Below are positions 37,180 through 47,408 of a DNA stretch of 64,000 nucleotides, one piece after another (position 1 is the first letter of the stretch; every line of letters starts with the position of its first letter). The position numbers and the translations under genes are program-made. The notes beneath the pieces were generated by a model, which had not been told where the DNA came from, did not search any database, and saw only the letters and a list, made by a program, of their open reading frames with translations. Origin of the DNA: Flavobacteriia bacterium (GTDB lineage Bacteria > Bacteroidota > Bacteroidia > Flavobacteriales_D > Crocinitomicaceae); the NCBI GenBank assembly GCA_947446925.1, contig CANFHU010000001.1, positions 425,660-489,659 of the forward strand, given 5' to 3'.

Positions 37180-37695
37180 ATGTCCAAAGAAATAGTTTTT
37201 TCAGCCGAAACATTAGAGGTTGTAAACAAGTTAATCAAACGTTACCCAGAAGGGAGACAAAAGTCTGCTTTACTACCTGTGTTACATGTAGCGCAAGCGG
37301 AATTTGAAGGTTGGTTAAGCTCCGATGTAATGGATTACGTTGCATCGATTTTAGATATTAAACCGATTGAAGTATATGAAGTTGCTTCTTTCTATTCCAT
37401 GTTTAACTTAAAACCTGTTGGTAAATGCTTGTTAGAGGTATGTCAAACAGGACCTTGTATGTTAAATGGTGCAGATGATTTAGTAATTCATTTCGAGAAA
37501 AAATTGAACATCAAAGTAGGTGAAACTACAGAAGATGGTATGTTTACTCTGAAAACGGTTGAATGTTTAGGTTCTTGCGGAACGGCACCAATGTTACAAT
37601 GTGGCGCTGATTACCATGAAAACCTGGATGAGACAAAAGCGGATGCTTTGATAGAGAAATTACGCGCAGAAAACAAGCGCTCAAGATATTGTTAA
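37180..37695 (+). CDS. nuoE: NADH dehydrogenase I subunit E
   Basis: NuoE holds the [2Fe-2S] cluster N1a in the NADH-oxidising module. The 171-residue product is thioredoxin-like, with two cysteines in VCQTGPCMLNGA (about residues 87-98) and two in VECLGSCGTAPM (about 127-138). It is followed by nuoF after 19 bases. Nothing unusual is seen. Confidence 0.97.
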   Translation: MSKEIVFSAETLEVVNKLIKRYPEGRQKSALLPVLHVAQAEFEGWLSSDVMDYVASILDIKPIEVYEVASFYSMFNLKPVGKCLLEVCQTGPCMLNGADDLVIHFEKKLNIKVGETTEDGMFTLKTVECLGSCGTAPMLQCGADYHENLDETKADALIEKLRAENKRSRYC

Positions 37696-37714
37696 TAGGG
37701 TTATAAGTACTACT

Positions 37715-39070
37715 ATGGGACGCAAATTATTATTAGAACACGTTAACGTACCTGGCATTGAAACCTTAGAGGTTTACAAGAAAATGGGCGGATATACGGC
37801 TGCTGAAAAAGCGATCAAAACAATGCAACCAGATGATATTACGGAAGAAGTAAAAAAATCTGGATTGAGAGGTAGAGGTGGAGCTGGTTTCCCTGCGGGA
37901 ATGAAATGGAGTTTTATCGACAAAAAATCGGAAAAACCAAGGTATTTGGTATGCAATGCAGACGAAAGTGAGCCTGGTACTTTCAAAGACCGTTATTTGA
38001 TGGAAAAAATCCCACACGCATTAGTGGAGGGTATGTTGGTTTCTAGTTATGCATTAGGTGCTAAAACTGCATACATCTACATTCGTGGAGAGTATTTCTA
38101 TGTATTACGTATTCTTGAAAAAGCAATCGCAGAAGCTTATGCTGCTGGATTGTTAGGAAAAAATATTTTCGGAACTGATTATTCCCTTGACCTGCATGTA
38201 CAAATTGGAGGTGGAGCTTATATATGTGGGGAAGAAACTGCATTATTAGAATCCTTGGAAGGGAAGCGTGGAAACCCACGTATGAAACCACCTTTCCCAG
38301 CGATATCTGGTTTATATGCGTCACCAACGGTTGTAAATAACGTAGAGACGATTGCTGCTGTTCCGCATATCATTAACATTTCTGGAGATGAGTATGCTAA
38401 AATTGGTGTCGGTAGAAGTACAGGTACAAAATTAATTTCTGCATCAGGACACATCAACAAACCAGGAACGTATGAAATCGAACTGGGGTTAACAGTAGAA
38501 GAGTTTATATATTCGGATGAATATTGTGGTGGTATTAAAGATGGAAGAAAAATCAAAGCAATGATTGCTGGTGGTTCTTCGGTTCCAATCTTACCAGCAC
38601 ATTTGATTACAAAAACAGCTAACGGTGAAGATCGTTTGATGACCTATGAGTCTTTATCCGATGGTGGATTCGTTTCAGGAACAATGTTGGGTTCTGGTGG
38701 ATTAGTAATTATGGATGAAACAGCGTGTATCGTTCGTCATACTTGGACGTTAGCACGTTTCTACCACCACGAATCGTGTGGACAATGTTCTCCTTGCCGT
38801 GAAGGTACAGGATGGATGGAAAAAGTATTACACCGTATTGAACATGGTCACGGTACAATGAAAGACATTGATTTGTTGGTAGACATCGCGAAAAAAATTG
38901 AAGGAAATACCATTTGTCCATTGGGTGATGCTTCTGCATGGCCTATTGCAAGTGCGATTCGTCACTTCCGTGAGGAGTTTGAATACCACATTTTGAATCC
39001 TGAAAAAGTAAAAGACCCAAAACATTTTGCACATGAACCTTTTGTAGGTTCTAATGTTCAAAATGCATAA
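37715..39070 (+). CDS. nuoF: NADH dehydrogenase I subunit F
   Basis: NuoF binds NADH and FMN and the [4Fe-4S] cluster N3. The 451-residue protein has GLRGRGGAGFPAGMKWS (about residues 50-66, NADH site), CNADESEPGTFKDR (FMN contact) and the cluster motif ESCGQCSPCREG, with the fourth cysteine in NTICPLGDA. Length fits the family. It forms the electron-input module with nuoE and nuoG. Confidence 0.98.
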   Translation: MGRKLLLEHVNVPGIETLEVYKKMGGYTAAEKAIKTMQPDDITEEVKKSGLRGRGGAGFPAGMKWSFIDKKSEKPRYLVCNADESEPGTFKDRYLMEKIPHALVEGMLVSSYALGAKTAYIYIRGEYFYVLRILEKAIAEAYAAGLLGKNIFGTDYSLDLHVQIGGGAYICGEETALLESLEGKRGNPRMKPPFPAISGLYASPTVVNNVETIAAVPHIINISGDEYAKIGVGRSTGTKLISASGHINKPGTYEIELGLTVEEFIYSDEYCGGIKDGRKIKAMIAGGSSVPILPAHLITKTANGEDRLMTYESLSDGGFVSGTMLGSGGLVIMDETACIVRHTWTLARFYHHESCGQCSPCREGTGWMEKVLHRIEHGHGTMKDIDLLVDIAKKIEGNTICPLGDASAWPIASAIRHFREEFEYHILNPEKVKDPKHFAHEPFVGSNVQNA

Positions 39071-39109
39071 AATAATTTGCACAATTGCTAATAAGATAAT
39101 AATAAAGAA

Positions 39110-40099
39110 ATGGCAAAAGTAACAATCGACGGAGTAGAGATGGAAGTTCCAGATGGAACAACCATTTTAAATGCTGCAAGAAGTGTAGGGGGCGATATAG
39201 TTCCGCCTGCAATGTGCTACTATTCCAAATTAGAAGGAAGTGGTGGTAAATGTCGTACATGCTTGGTAAAAGTTAGCCAAGGTTCTACGAACGACCCACG
39301 TCCTATGCCTAAATTAGTTCCTTCCTGCCGTACAACGGTAATGGATGGTATGGTGGTAGAAAACATCACAAGTCCTGAAGTGCTTGAAGCGCGTAAAGGA
39401 GTTGTAGAGTTTTTATTAATCAACCACCCTTTGGATTGTCCAGTATGTGACCAAGCGGGAGAATGTGACCTTCAAAATTTAGGATACAAACACGGAGCAG
39501 CTGCTACGCGTTACGAAGAAGAAAGAAGAACGTATAAGAAAATCGATATCGGAGACAAAATCAAGTTACACATGGATCGTTGTATCTTGTGTTACCGTTG
39601 TACTTATGTTGCGGATCAGATAGCTGATGGCGATCGTTGTCATGGGATTATTAATCGTGGTGATCACGCTGAAATTTCAACGTACATTGAGAAAGCAATT
39701 GATAGCGATTTTTCAGGAAATATGATCGATGTTTGTCCTGTGGGAGCATTGACAGATAAAACAGCGCGTTTTGGAAGTCGTGTTTGGTTTACAAAACCAA
39801 TGGATGCACACAGAGATTGCGAGAACCCAAAATGTTCTGGTAAAGTAGTAGTTTGGGAAAAAGGAGAAGATATTCTTCGTGTGACTGGTCGTAAAGATGC
39901 TTACCATGAAGTGGAAGAGTTTATTTGCAATACTTGCCGTTTTGAGAAGAAAAAAGTAAGCGATTGGGTGATCGAAGGACCAAGACATATCAATAATAAG
40001 TCTGTAATTTCTGCTAATCATTACGAACACTTGAAAGATATCAAAGAAGATATTGTGAAGTACCAAAAGCAAATTGCAACTAACATTAATAAAGCATAA
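39110..40099 (+). CDS. nuoG: NADH dehydrogenase I subunit G, short form
   Basis: NuoG carries iron-sulfur clusters of the peripheral arm. The 329-residue product has the [2Fe-2S] motif CYYSKLEGSGGKCRTC with a distal cysteine in PSCRT (about residues 33-68), the HPLDCPVCDQAGECDL segment (about 104-119) and the [4Fe-4S] motif MDRCILCYRC with CPVGAL. It ends shortly after the beginning of the next cysteine-containing region (DCENPKC, CNTCRF), so the large molybdopterin-oxidoreductase-like domain of E. coli NuoG (about 900 residues) is missing. The short form is common in Flavobacteria. The gene is intact, with no frameshift signs at its 3' end. Confidence 0.93.
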   Translation: MAKVTIDGVEMEVPDGTTILNAARSVGGDIVPPAMCYYSKLEGSGGKCRTCLVKVSQGSTNDPRPMPKLVPSCRTTVMDGMVVENITSPEVLEARKGVVEFLLINHPLDCPVCDQAGECDLQNLGYKHGAAATRYEEERRTYKKIDIGDKIKLHMDRCILCYRCTYVADQIADGDRCHGIINRGDHAEISTYIEKAIDSDFSGNMIDVCPVGALTDKTARFGSRVWFTKPMDAHRDCENPKCSGKVVVWEKGEDILRVTGRKDAYHEVEEFICNTCRFEKKKVSDWVIEGPRHINNKSVISANHYEHLKDIKEDIVKYQKQIATNINKA

Positions 40100-40102
40100 G
40101 CG

Positions 40103-41146
40103 ATGGAAAACTATTATATTTTTAAAATAATCTTAGTTGTTGCCTTGTTTCTAGTTTCGTTGCTAGTTGCAATGTATTCTACCTATGGTGAACGTAAGAT
40201 TTCTGCTTTGATGCAAGATCGTATAGGCCCTAACCGAGCTGGACCACTTGGGTTATTGCAACCATTAGCAGATGGTATCAAAATGTTCATGAAAGAGGAA
40301 ATAATTCCAAATGTTTCCAATAAAACCTTGTTTATTTTAGGTCCTTGTTTGGCAATGACAACAGCTTTAATGGCTGGTGTATTAGTTCCTTGGGGAGGTA
40401 AGGTAGAATTCATGGGTGAAACATATAACCTTCAAGTTGCAGATTTAAATATTGGTGTATTATATATTTTCGGTGTAACTTCTTTAGGAGTTTATGGTAT
40501 TATGATTGGTGGTTGGGCATCGAATAACAAGTACTCTTTAATGGGTGCAATTCGTGCTTCAGCGCAAATGATTAGTTATGAAATCGCGATGGGATTAGCA
40601 ATCATTGCGTTAATCATGACAACTGGAACGATGAGTTTGGGCGAAATCGCAGCACAACAAGACGCTGGACTAGCAAATATCGTATACCAACCAATAGGAT
40701 TCTTGATCTTCTTGATTTGTGCTTTTGCTGAATTGAATAGAGCACCATTTGATATGCCTGAGTCAGAATCAGAATTGATTGGAGGTTACCATACAGAGTA
40801 CTCAAGTATGAAATTAGGATTGTTCTTATTTGCGGAATATATCAACATGTTTATTTCCTCAGCAGTAATTGTAACCTTCTATTTTGGCGGATATAATTTT
40901 CCTTTTCAAAATGAAATAAATGAGGCATTAGGTTTATCGACAAACATGGCAACAGCATTGGGTACGTTAGTGATGTTTGGAAAAATCTTCTTCTTTATCT
41001 TCTTCTTTATGTGGGTAAGATGGACATTGCCACGTTTTAGATACGATCAATTGATGCGTTTAGGATGGAAATCCATGATTCCATTAGCAATTTTAAACAT
41101 TCTTATCACAGGAGTTGTGATGTGGATGAATGGTAAATTAAATTAA
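40103..41146 (+). CDS. nuoH: NADH dehydrogenase I subunit H
   Basis: NuoH links the peripheral and membrane arms and lines the quinone channel. The 347-residue protein has about eight membrane helices, the signature GERKISALMQDRIGPNRAGP (about residues 29-48), LADGIKMFMKEE, the acidic loop ELNRAPFDMPESESELIGGY and SSMKLGLFLFAEY. It starts 3 bases after nuoG. Confidence 0.98.
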   Translation: MENYYIFKIILVVALFLVSLLVAMYSTYGERKISALMQDRIGPNRAGPLGLLQPLADGIKMFMKEEIIPNVSNKTLFILGPCLAMTTALMAGVLVPWGGKVEFMGETYNLQVADLNIGVLYIFGVTSLGVYGIMIGGWASNNKYSLMGAIRASAQMISYEIAMGLAIIALIMTTGTMSLGEIAAQQDAGLANIVYQPIGFLIFLICAFAELNRAPFDMPESESELIGGYHTEYSSMKLGLFLFAEYINMFISSAVIVTFYFGGYNFPFQNEINEALGLSTNMATALGTLVMFGKIFFFIFFFMWVRWTLPRFRYDQLMRLGWKSMIPLAILNILITGVVMWMNGKLN

Positions 41147-41157
41147 TAGACGAAGAG

Positions 41158-41733
41158 ATGCAACCACTAACAAATAGATCAAAAGTTGTTGTTAAGAAAG
41201 AAATGACACTTCTGGAGAAAATGTATTTACCTGCAATTTTCAACGGGATGATGATTACTTTCAAACACATGTTTAAGAAATCAGCAACGATTAGATACCC
41301 AGAACAAAAAAGAGAATTCAGTGAAATTTACCGTGGACACCATGTACTAAAACGCGACGATAACGGAGCGGAGAGATGTACTGCATGTGGTTTATGTGCT
41401 GTTTCTTGTCCTGCTGAAGCAATAACGATGCAGGCAGCTGAACGTAAAGAAGGCGAAGAAAAATTATACCGCGAAGAGAAATATGCTGCTACGTATGAAA
41501 TCAATATGTTGCGTTGCATTTTCTGTGGTTTATGTGAGGAAGCTTGTCCGAAAGAAGCAATTTTCTTAACCGATCGTTTGGTACCGACTGAATTTGAAAG
41601 AAATGATTTCGTTTTTGGAAAAGACAAATTGGTAGAAAAAATGGATGATCGTATTGATGTTACAAAACGTCAAACGCAAGCCGTTTTAGACTTCAAACAG
41701 AATAATAAATATAGTCACAACAAATTAAAATAA
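41158..41733 (+). CDS. nuoI: NADH dehydrogenase I subunit I
   Basis: NuoI carries two [4Fe-4S] clusters (N6a and N6b) between NuoG and NuoB. The 191-residue product has CTACGLCAVSCPAEAI (about residues 77-92) and CIFCGLCEEACPKEAI (about 120-135), both complete ferredoxin motifs, with an amphipathic N-terminus. It lies 11 bases after nuoH and 2 bases before nuoJ. Confidence 0.97.
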   Translation: MQPLTNRSKVVVKKEMTLLEKMYLPAIFNGMMITFKHMFKKSATIRYPEQKREFSEIYRGHHVLKRDDNGAERCTACGLCAVSCPAEAITMQAAERKEGEEKLYREEKYAATYEINMLRCIFCGLCEEACPKEAIFLTDRLVPTEFERNDFVFGKDKLVEKMDDRIDVTKRQTQAVLDFKQNNKYSHNKLK

Positions 41734-41735
41734 GG

Positions 41736-42233
41736 ATGACACAGTACGTATTTTATTTCCTTTCCTTTTTAGCAATACTTTCCGCATTGATGGTGGTATT
41801 TTCTAAAAATCCAATCCATAGTGTTTTATATTTGGTATTGACATTTTTCGCTATTGCTGGTCACTACTTATTATTAAATGCACAGTTTTTAGCAGTAGTT
41901 CACATCGTAGTTTATGCCGGAGCAATTATGGTACTTTTCCTATATGTATTAATGTTATTAAACTTAAATGTGGATGCAGAACCTGTAAAGAAAAATTGGG
42001 TGAAATTTGCAGGAGTACTTTCAGGTGGTTTATTGATGTTGACTTTAGTTGCAACATTTCATAAAGCGGAGACCATGCCTTTGATTCAAGATAATCCTGA
42101 AATTGGTGTTACTGCTAATTTAGGTAAAATCTTATTTGGAGAATTTGCCTTACCATTCGAAATTTCATCGGTTTTGTTGTTAAGCGCGATGATTGGAGCG
42201 ATTATGTTGAGTAAAAAAGAAGTAAAAAAATAA
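41736..42233 (+). CDS. nuoJ: NADH dehydrogenase I subunit J
   Basis: This 165-residue subunit of the membrane arm has five hydrophobic helices, with the family region VVHIVVYAGAIMVLFLYVLMLL (about residues 54-75; the conserved tyrosine and glycine of the bulged third helix are present). It lies 2 bases after nuoI and 3 before nuoK. Confidence 0.96.
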   Translation: MTQYVFYFLSFLAILSALMVVFSKNPIHSVLYLVLTFFAIAGHYLLLNAQFLAVVHIVVYAGAIMVLFLYVLMLLNLNVDAEPVKKNWVKFAGVLSGGLLMLTLVATFHKAETMPLIQDNPEIGVTANLGKILFGEFALPFEISSVLLLSAMIGAIMLSKKEVKK

Positions 42234-42236
42234 GTT

Positions 42237-42554
42237 ATGGGGACATTACAAGCGATTCCATTAAATCATTATATCTTTTTGAGTGTTATCCTTTTCTCTA
42301 TCGGAGTAATGGGTGTATTATTAAGAAGAAATGCAATCATCATCTTTATGTGTATTGAGTTGATGTTAAATGCAGTAAATTTATTGATGGTAGCATTTTC
42401 AGCGCATCATGGAGATGGGGCAGGACAAGTATTTGTATTCTTTATTATGGCTGTTGCAGCTGCAGAAGTTGCGGTAGGACTTTCCATTTTAATTATGATG
42501 CATAGAAATACAAACACAACAGATGTTGGGTTTCTTAATAAACTTAAATTTTAA
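42237..42554 (+). CDS. nuoK: NADH dehydrogenase I subunit K
   Basis: The 105-residue subunit has three membrane helices. The conserved glutamates for proton transfer are in [15 protein letters not shown] (about residues 39-53) and [14 protein letters not shown] (about 76-89). Length is normal (about 100). Confidence 0.97.
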   Translation: MGTLQAIPLNHYIFLSVILFSIGVMGVLLRRNAIIIFMCIELMLNAVNLLMVAFSAHHGDGAGQVFVFFIMAVAAAEVAVGLSILIMMHRNTNTTDVGFLNKLKF

Positions 42555-42559
42555 GAAAG

Positions 42560-44467
42560 ATGAAGGAATTAATTTGGTTAGTACCACTTTTACCATTAGT
42601 AGGATTTTTGCTTATCAGTTTAGGAAAATCATACTTCTCTAAAAGTTTGGCGGGTATCATTGCAAGTGCAATGGTTTTTGGTTCGTTTGTTATTTCATTG
42701 TGTGTATTTTTTGATGTATTGAATGGCGATGGTAAACCAGTTACAGTAACTCTTTTTGAATGGATCGCAACTGCTGATTTTCATGTAAATATTGCATTCT
42801 TAGTGGATTCTTTGACATCTATCATGTTGTTAATCATTACTGGAGTTGGATTTTTGATTCATTTATACTCTATGGGGTACATGCACGACGATGAAGGATA
42901 TGCGAAATTTTTCTCGTATTTGAATTTATTCGTTTTCTTCATGTTATTGTTAGTACTTGGAGATAATTATTTGGTAATGTTCGCGGGATGGGAAGGTGTA
43001 GGTTTGGCTTCCTATTTATTAATTGGTTTTTGGTTCAAAAATCAACCCTATAACGATGCTGCGAAAAAAGCATTTATCGTAAACCGTATTGGAGATTTAG
43101 GGTTTATCTTAGGTATTTTCTTAATCTACACCACTTTTGGTACGATTCAATACAGCGGTGTTTTTGGTGGAGCGTTAAATTTCACAGAAAACGATCCTAC
43201 AATTGTAGCAATTACCTTGTTGTTATTTGTGGGTGCAATGGGTAAAAGTGCTCAAATTCCATTATATACGTGGTTACCAGATGCAATGGCAGGTCCAACA
43301 CCTGTTTCAGCATTGATACACGCAGCGACGATGGTAACTGCAGGTGTTTACATGATTGCGCGTTCTAATTTATTATATAGTCTTTCTCCTGACACACTTG
43401 GCTTTGTGGCTATTATTGGTGGTGCAACTGCAGTTTTTGCTGCAACGATTGGAATCTTCCAAAATGACATCAAAAAAGTTTTGGCTTATTCTACGGTATC
43501 TCAATTAGGATATATGTTCTTAGCATTAGGAGTAGGTGCTTTTACTGGAGGTGTGTTTCATTTAATTACGCATGCATTCTTTAAAGCATTATTGTTTTTA
43601 GGTGCTGGTAGTGTAATTCATGCGATGGGAGGAGAGCAAGATATTCGTAAAATGGGAGGTTTGAAAAAATATGTTCCAATTACTTATATGACATTTTTAG
43701 TAGGAACAATTGCAATTTCTGGTATTCCTCCTTTCTCCGGTTTTTTCTCTAAAGATGAAATTTTAGCGCATGCATTTCAAGTGAATCCGATATTTTGGGT
43801 ATTGGGTGTATTAGGTTCTATGATGACTACTTTTTATATGTTCCGTTTGTTTTACTTAACATTCATGGGAACATTTAGAGGTACAGAAGATCAAAAACAC
43901 CATTTACATGAGTCTCCAAAAACAATGACTATACCGTTGGTTGTTTTAGCGGTATTAGCAATAGTTGCTGGTTTTATTGGAATTCCGCATGTATTAGGTG
44001 GTAATCATTGGTTAGAACATTTCTTAGCACCTGTATTTAAACAATCTGAAATATATGCACATGGACATAAATTAACGCATTCAACAGAATATGTGTTAAT
44101 GGGTGTTACAGTTACCATTACTATTTTGATGATCTTATTCGCGCGTAACAAGTTTGTTAGTAAAGGATTTGTTCCTGCAGGTGATAGTGTAAAACAAGGT
44201 TTCATTCCGCGTTTGTTGGCTAACAAATACTATGTAGATGAATTCTATAACGCGATTATCGTTAAACCATTGAATGGATTAGCAAGTTTCTCTTACAAAT
44301 TCTTAGAATTAAAAGGAGTAGATGCCATCGTAAATGGAGTTGGAAAATTCGTTGTATTTATCAGTGGTCAAGCACGTAAGTTACAAACAGGAAACACAGG
44401 TTTTTACATCTTCGCAATGGTGATTGGAATCTTGGTAATATTAGCACTTAATTTATTTAACAAATAA
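42560..44467 (+). CDS. nuoL: NADH dehydrogenase I subunit L
   Basis: NuoL is the distal antiporter-like proton pump of complex I. The 635-residue protein has about 16 membrane helices. The family motifs are GWEGVGLASYLLIGFWF (about residues 140-156), IPLYTWLPDAMAGPTPVSALIHAATMVTAG and VLAYSTVSQLGYM. The C-terminal part carries the long lateral helix region and a last membrane helix. It starts 5 bases after nuoK. Confidence 0.98.
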   Translation: MKELIWLVPLLPLVGFLLISLGKSYFSKSLAGIIASAMVFGSFVISLCVFFDVLNGDGKPVTVTLFEWIATADFHVNIAFLVDSLTSIMLLIITGVGFLIHLYSMGYMHDDEGYAKFFSYLNLFVFFMLLLVLGDNYLVMFAGWEGVGLASYLLIGFWFKNQPYNDAAKKAFIVNRIGDLGFILGIFLIYTTFGTIQYSGVFGGALNFTENDPTIVAITLLLFVGAMGKSAQIPLYTWLPDAMAGPTPVSALIHAATMVTAGVYMIARSNLLYSLSPDTLGFVAIIGGATAVFAATIGIFQNDIKKVLAYSTVSQLGYMFLALGVGAFTGGVFHLITHAFFKALLFLGAGSVIHAMGGEQDIRKMGGLKKYVPITYMTFLVGTIAISGIPPFSGFFSKDEILAHAFQVNPIFWVLGVLGSMMTTFYMFRLFYLTFMGTFRGTEDQKHHLHESPKTMTIPLVVLAVLAIVAGFIGIPHVLGGNHWLEHFLAPVFKQSEIYAHGHKLTHSTEYVLMGVTVTITILMILFARNKFVSKGFVPAGDSVKQGFIPRLLANKYYVDEFYNAIIVKPLNGLASFSYKFLELKGVDAIVNGVGKFVVFISGQARKLQTGNTGFYIFAMVIGILVILALNLFNK

Positions 44468-44477
44468 CAAACAGAGA

Positions 44478-45938
44478 ATGATAACTACTACACTTTTATT
44501 TTTCCCGTTAGTTATAGGAATTTTATTATTCTTTCTAAAAGGAGAAAACGTTAAAAAAATCGCTTTAGGAGCAAGTTTAATTGAACTTGTTTTAGGGGTA
44601 ACTGAGTTTGTTCAGTTTGATAAAAAACAAGTGCTTGCACAATATGCTACAAACATTCCTTGGATAAAAGGAATGGGAATCAATTTCCATGTTGGTATGG
44701 ATGGTATTAGTTTAGTGCTTGTATTATTGACAACACTATTGTTACCATTTATTATTATGGTTGCAAATCGTAATACCTATAAAAACCCTTCTAGTTTATA
44801 TGGTTTAATCTTGTTGATGCAATTCGGATTAATCGGAGTTTTTACAGCGCAAGATGCTTTCTTATTCTATATTTTCTGGGAAGTTGCATTAATTCCAATT
44901 TACTTTATTGCATTGCTTTGGGGTGGAGCAGATCGTATACGCATTACATTTAAATTTTTCATCTACACATTAGCAGGAAGTTTGTTGATGTTAGCAGCGT
45001 TGATTTACCTGTATTTACAGACACCATTACCACATAATTTCTCCTTGCAAGCATTATATGATTTACAATTGACAGAAGGAACACAAAACTGGGTTTTCTG
45101 GATGTTGTTTTTTGCTTTTGCTATTAAAATGCCAATTTTCCCTTTCCATTCTTGGTTAGCAGATACCTACACAGATGCACCTACACCAGGTACGATGTTA
45201 CTATCGGGAGTTATGTCTAAAATGGGTGTATATGGGGCTCTTAAAATTTTGTTGCCTATTGTTCCAATGGGTGTAAATAATTATGGTCCTTACGCAATTA
45301 CTTTAGCAGTTATTGGAGTTATATATGCTTCTTTGTTAGCAATGTTCCAAAAAGATTACAAACGTTTGATAGCTTATTCATCTGCAGCACACGTTGGATT
45401 AATTGCAGCAGGTGTATTTAGTATGACACATAACGGTATTGCTGGAGCAGTAGTTCAAATGTTCGCGCATGGTATTTCTGCTGTAGGTTTATTCTATGTT
45501 GTGGATATCTTGGTAAATCGTACAAATACAAGACAATTGAATGAGTTAGGTGGAATTAGAACAGTTGCACCTGTTTATGCTACCTCCTTCATGATTATCA
45601 TGATGGCAAGTATTGCGTTACCATTAACAAGTGGATTTATAGGTGAATTCTTATTATTGGTAGGTATTTATGAATATAATTATTGGTTAGCTGGATTTGC
45701 TGGATTGTCTACTATTTTAGGAGCTGTGTATATGTTAAAAAGTTACCAGGTATCTATTTTGGGTGATAAATCCGCTATCTCAGATAAATTCTTTGATTTG
45801 GTTTGGCAAGAGAAAATAATCTTATTCCCATTGATCATCTTGATTTTTGTATTGGGTGTTTATCCAAAACCATTGTTAGATGTGATTACTCCTGCAGTGA
45901 AGAATTTGTATACCATCATGGAAATAACGATTAAATAA
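44478..45938 (+). CDS. nuoM: NADH dehydrogenase I subunit M
   Basis: NuoM is the middle antiporter-like proton channel. The 486-residue product has about 14 helices, with FYIFWEVALIPIYFI (helix 5 glutamate) and FPFHSWLADTYTDAPTPGTMLLSG, and LIAYSSAAHVGLIAAG carrying the channel lysine/histidine area. Length is normal. It is 10 bases after nuoL. Confidence 0.98.
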   Translation: MITTTLLFFPLVIGILLFFLKGENVKKIALGASLIELVLGVTEFVQFDKKQVLAQYATNIPWIKGMGINFHVGMDGISLVLVLLTTLLLPFIIMVANRNTYKNPSSLYGLILLMQFGLIGVFTAQDAFLFYIFWEVALIPIYFIALLWGGADRIRITFKFFIYTLAGSLLMLAALIYLYLQTPLPHNFSLQALYDLQLTEGTQNWVFWMLFFAFAIKMPIFPFHSWLADTYTDAPTPGTMLLSGVMSKMGVYGALKILLPIVPMGVNNYGPYAITLAVIGVIYASLLAMFQKDYKRLIAYSSAAHVGLIAAGVFSMTHNGIAGAVVQMFAHGISAVGLFYVVDILVNRTNTRQLNELGGIRTVAPVYATSFMIIMMASIALPLTSGFIGEFLLLVGIYEYNYWLAGFAGLSTILGAVYMLKSYQVSILGDKSAISDKFFDLVWQEKIILFPLIILIFVLGVYPKPLLDVITPAVKNLYTIMEITIK

Positions 45939-45961
45939 GTCCAAACGGAAATAACATAAGT

Positions 45962-47332
45962 ATGAAAGCATTAATATTATTAAGTGGATTAGGGTTTTTA
46001 GGGATATTATCTGAAATCTTAAATTTCAAAAAAATCATTTATAAACTTACGATTGTTGGGTTGATTTTGACACTTGGAATTACCTTTTTAGAATGGGATA
46101 ATCCTGCGCCATTACAATTTTCAAACATGGTAAATTTCGATAATTTAGCCATTTCATTTATTGCTGTGTTGGTGTTAACAGCAATTTTATGGTTTTTGAC
46201 TTCTGCGCCTATTTTTGAAGATAACGAACATGTAGCGGATAAAACAACTTTGATTTTATTTGCATTAGTTGGAGCTGTTTGTATGGTTTCCTACCACAAT
46301 GTAACGATGTTGTTTATCGGAATTGAAATATTGTCGATCTGTATGTATGTGATGGCAGGTAGTAAAAAGGGAGACTTAGGTTCGAATGAATCATCCATGA
46401 AATATTTCTTAATGGGTGCATTTGCAACTGGTTTCTTATTGATGGGTATTGCCTTTATTTATGGAGCGACTGCTTCTTTTGATATTGCTGAAATCAAAAT
46501 GTATATGGAAAACAGTCCAGAGCATTTAGAATTGGTGTATACTGGAATTTTACTTTTAGTAATTGGTTTGTCTTTTAAAATATCTGCAGTACCATTTCAT
46601 TTTTGGGCACCAGATGTGTATGACGGAGCACCAATACAAGTAACAAGTTTAATGTCTACCATTGTGAAGACTGCTGCGATTGCTGCTTTCTATAAATTGT
46701 TTACAGTAAGTTTTGGTTCACAAAGCGAAACGTGGGAATGTACTTTATCGTACATTGCAGGAATCACAATTATTTTAGGAAACCTAATTGCGGTATTTCA
46801 ATCGTCTGCAAAACGTATGTTGGCTTATTCGGGTATTTCTCATGCAGGGTATTTGTTATTAGCGATTTTAGCAAATAATGCTTCTGGAGGAAATGCTTTG
46901 GTATATTACACTTTAGCATATTCTGTAGCGACTATTGCTGCTTTTGCAATTATTACCTTGGTATTACAAGCAAAAGGGAATACAAACTTTAGTTCGTTTG
47001 AAGGTTTAGGAAAGAAAAATCCTTTATTAGCGTTAGCAACGATTATTTCGATGTTGTCATTGGCTGGTATCCCACCATTCGCAGGATTCTTCGGAAAATA
47101 CTATTTGTTTACTTCGTATTTAGAAAATCACGGAATTGGTTTAGTGGTAGTAGCGTTAATTGGTTCTGCAATCAGTATTTATTATTATTTCCGTTTAATC
47201 GTAACGATGTTTAAAGGAGAAAGCGAAGAGGTGATTCCAATGAGTGGTACAGTTAAATTGGTATTGATTCTTTGTATTTTGTTTACTGTTGCGTTAGGGA
47301 TTTTTCCGGATGTGATGAGTGGGGGTTGGTAA
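45962..47332 (+). CDS. nuoN: NADH dehydrogenase I subunit N
   Basis: NuoN is the proximal antiporter-like proton channel and the last gene of the operon. The 456-residue protein shows FIGIEILSICMYVMAG (about residues 119-134), VPFHFWAPDVYDGAPIQVTS and MLAYSGISHAGYLLLA. A terminator-like hairpin follows 76 bases after its stop. Confidence 0.97.
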   Translation: MKALILLSGLGFLGILSEILNFKKIIYKLTIVGLILTLGITFLEWDNPAPLQFSNMVNFDNLAISFIAVLVLTAILWFLTSAPIFEDNEHVADKTTLILFALVGAVCMVSYHNVTMLFIGIEILSICMYVMAGSKKGDLGSNESSMKYFLMGAFATGFLLMGIAFIYGATASFDIAEIKMYMENSPEHLELVYTGILLLVIGLSFKISAVPFHFWAPDVYDGAPIQVTSLMSTIVKTAAIAAFYKLFTVSFGSQSETWECTLSYIAGITIILGNLIAVFQSSAKRMLAYSGISHAGYLLLAILANNASGGNALVYYTLAYSVATIAAFAIITLVLQAKGNTNFSSFEGLGKKNPLLALATIISMLSLAGIPPFAGFFGKYYLFTSYLENHGIGLVVVALIGSAISIYYYFRLIVTMFKGESEEVIPMSGTVKLVLILCILFTVALGIFPDVMSGGW

Positions 47333-47408
47333 TTGAGTGGCGAGTGACGAGAGAAGACTTACGAAATGACTTGTTAAGTTATTCCTAAAAAATATTGAAT
47401 GATAATTT

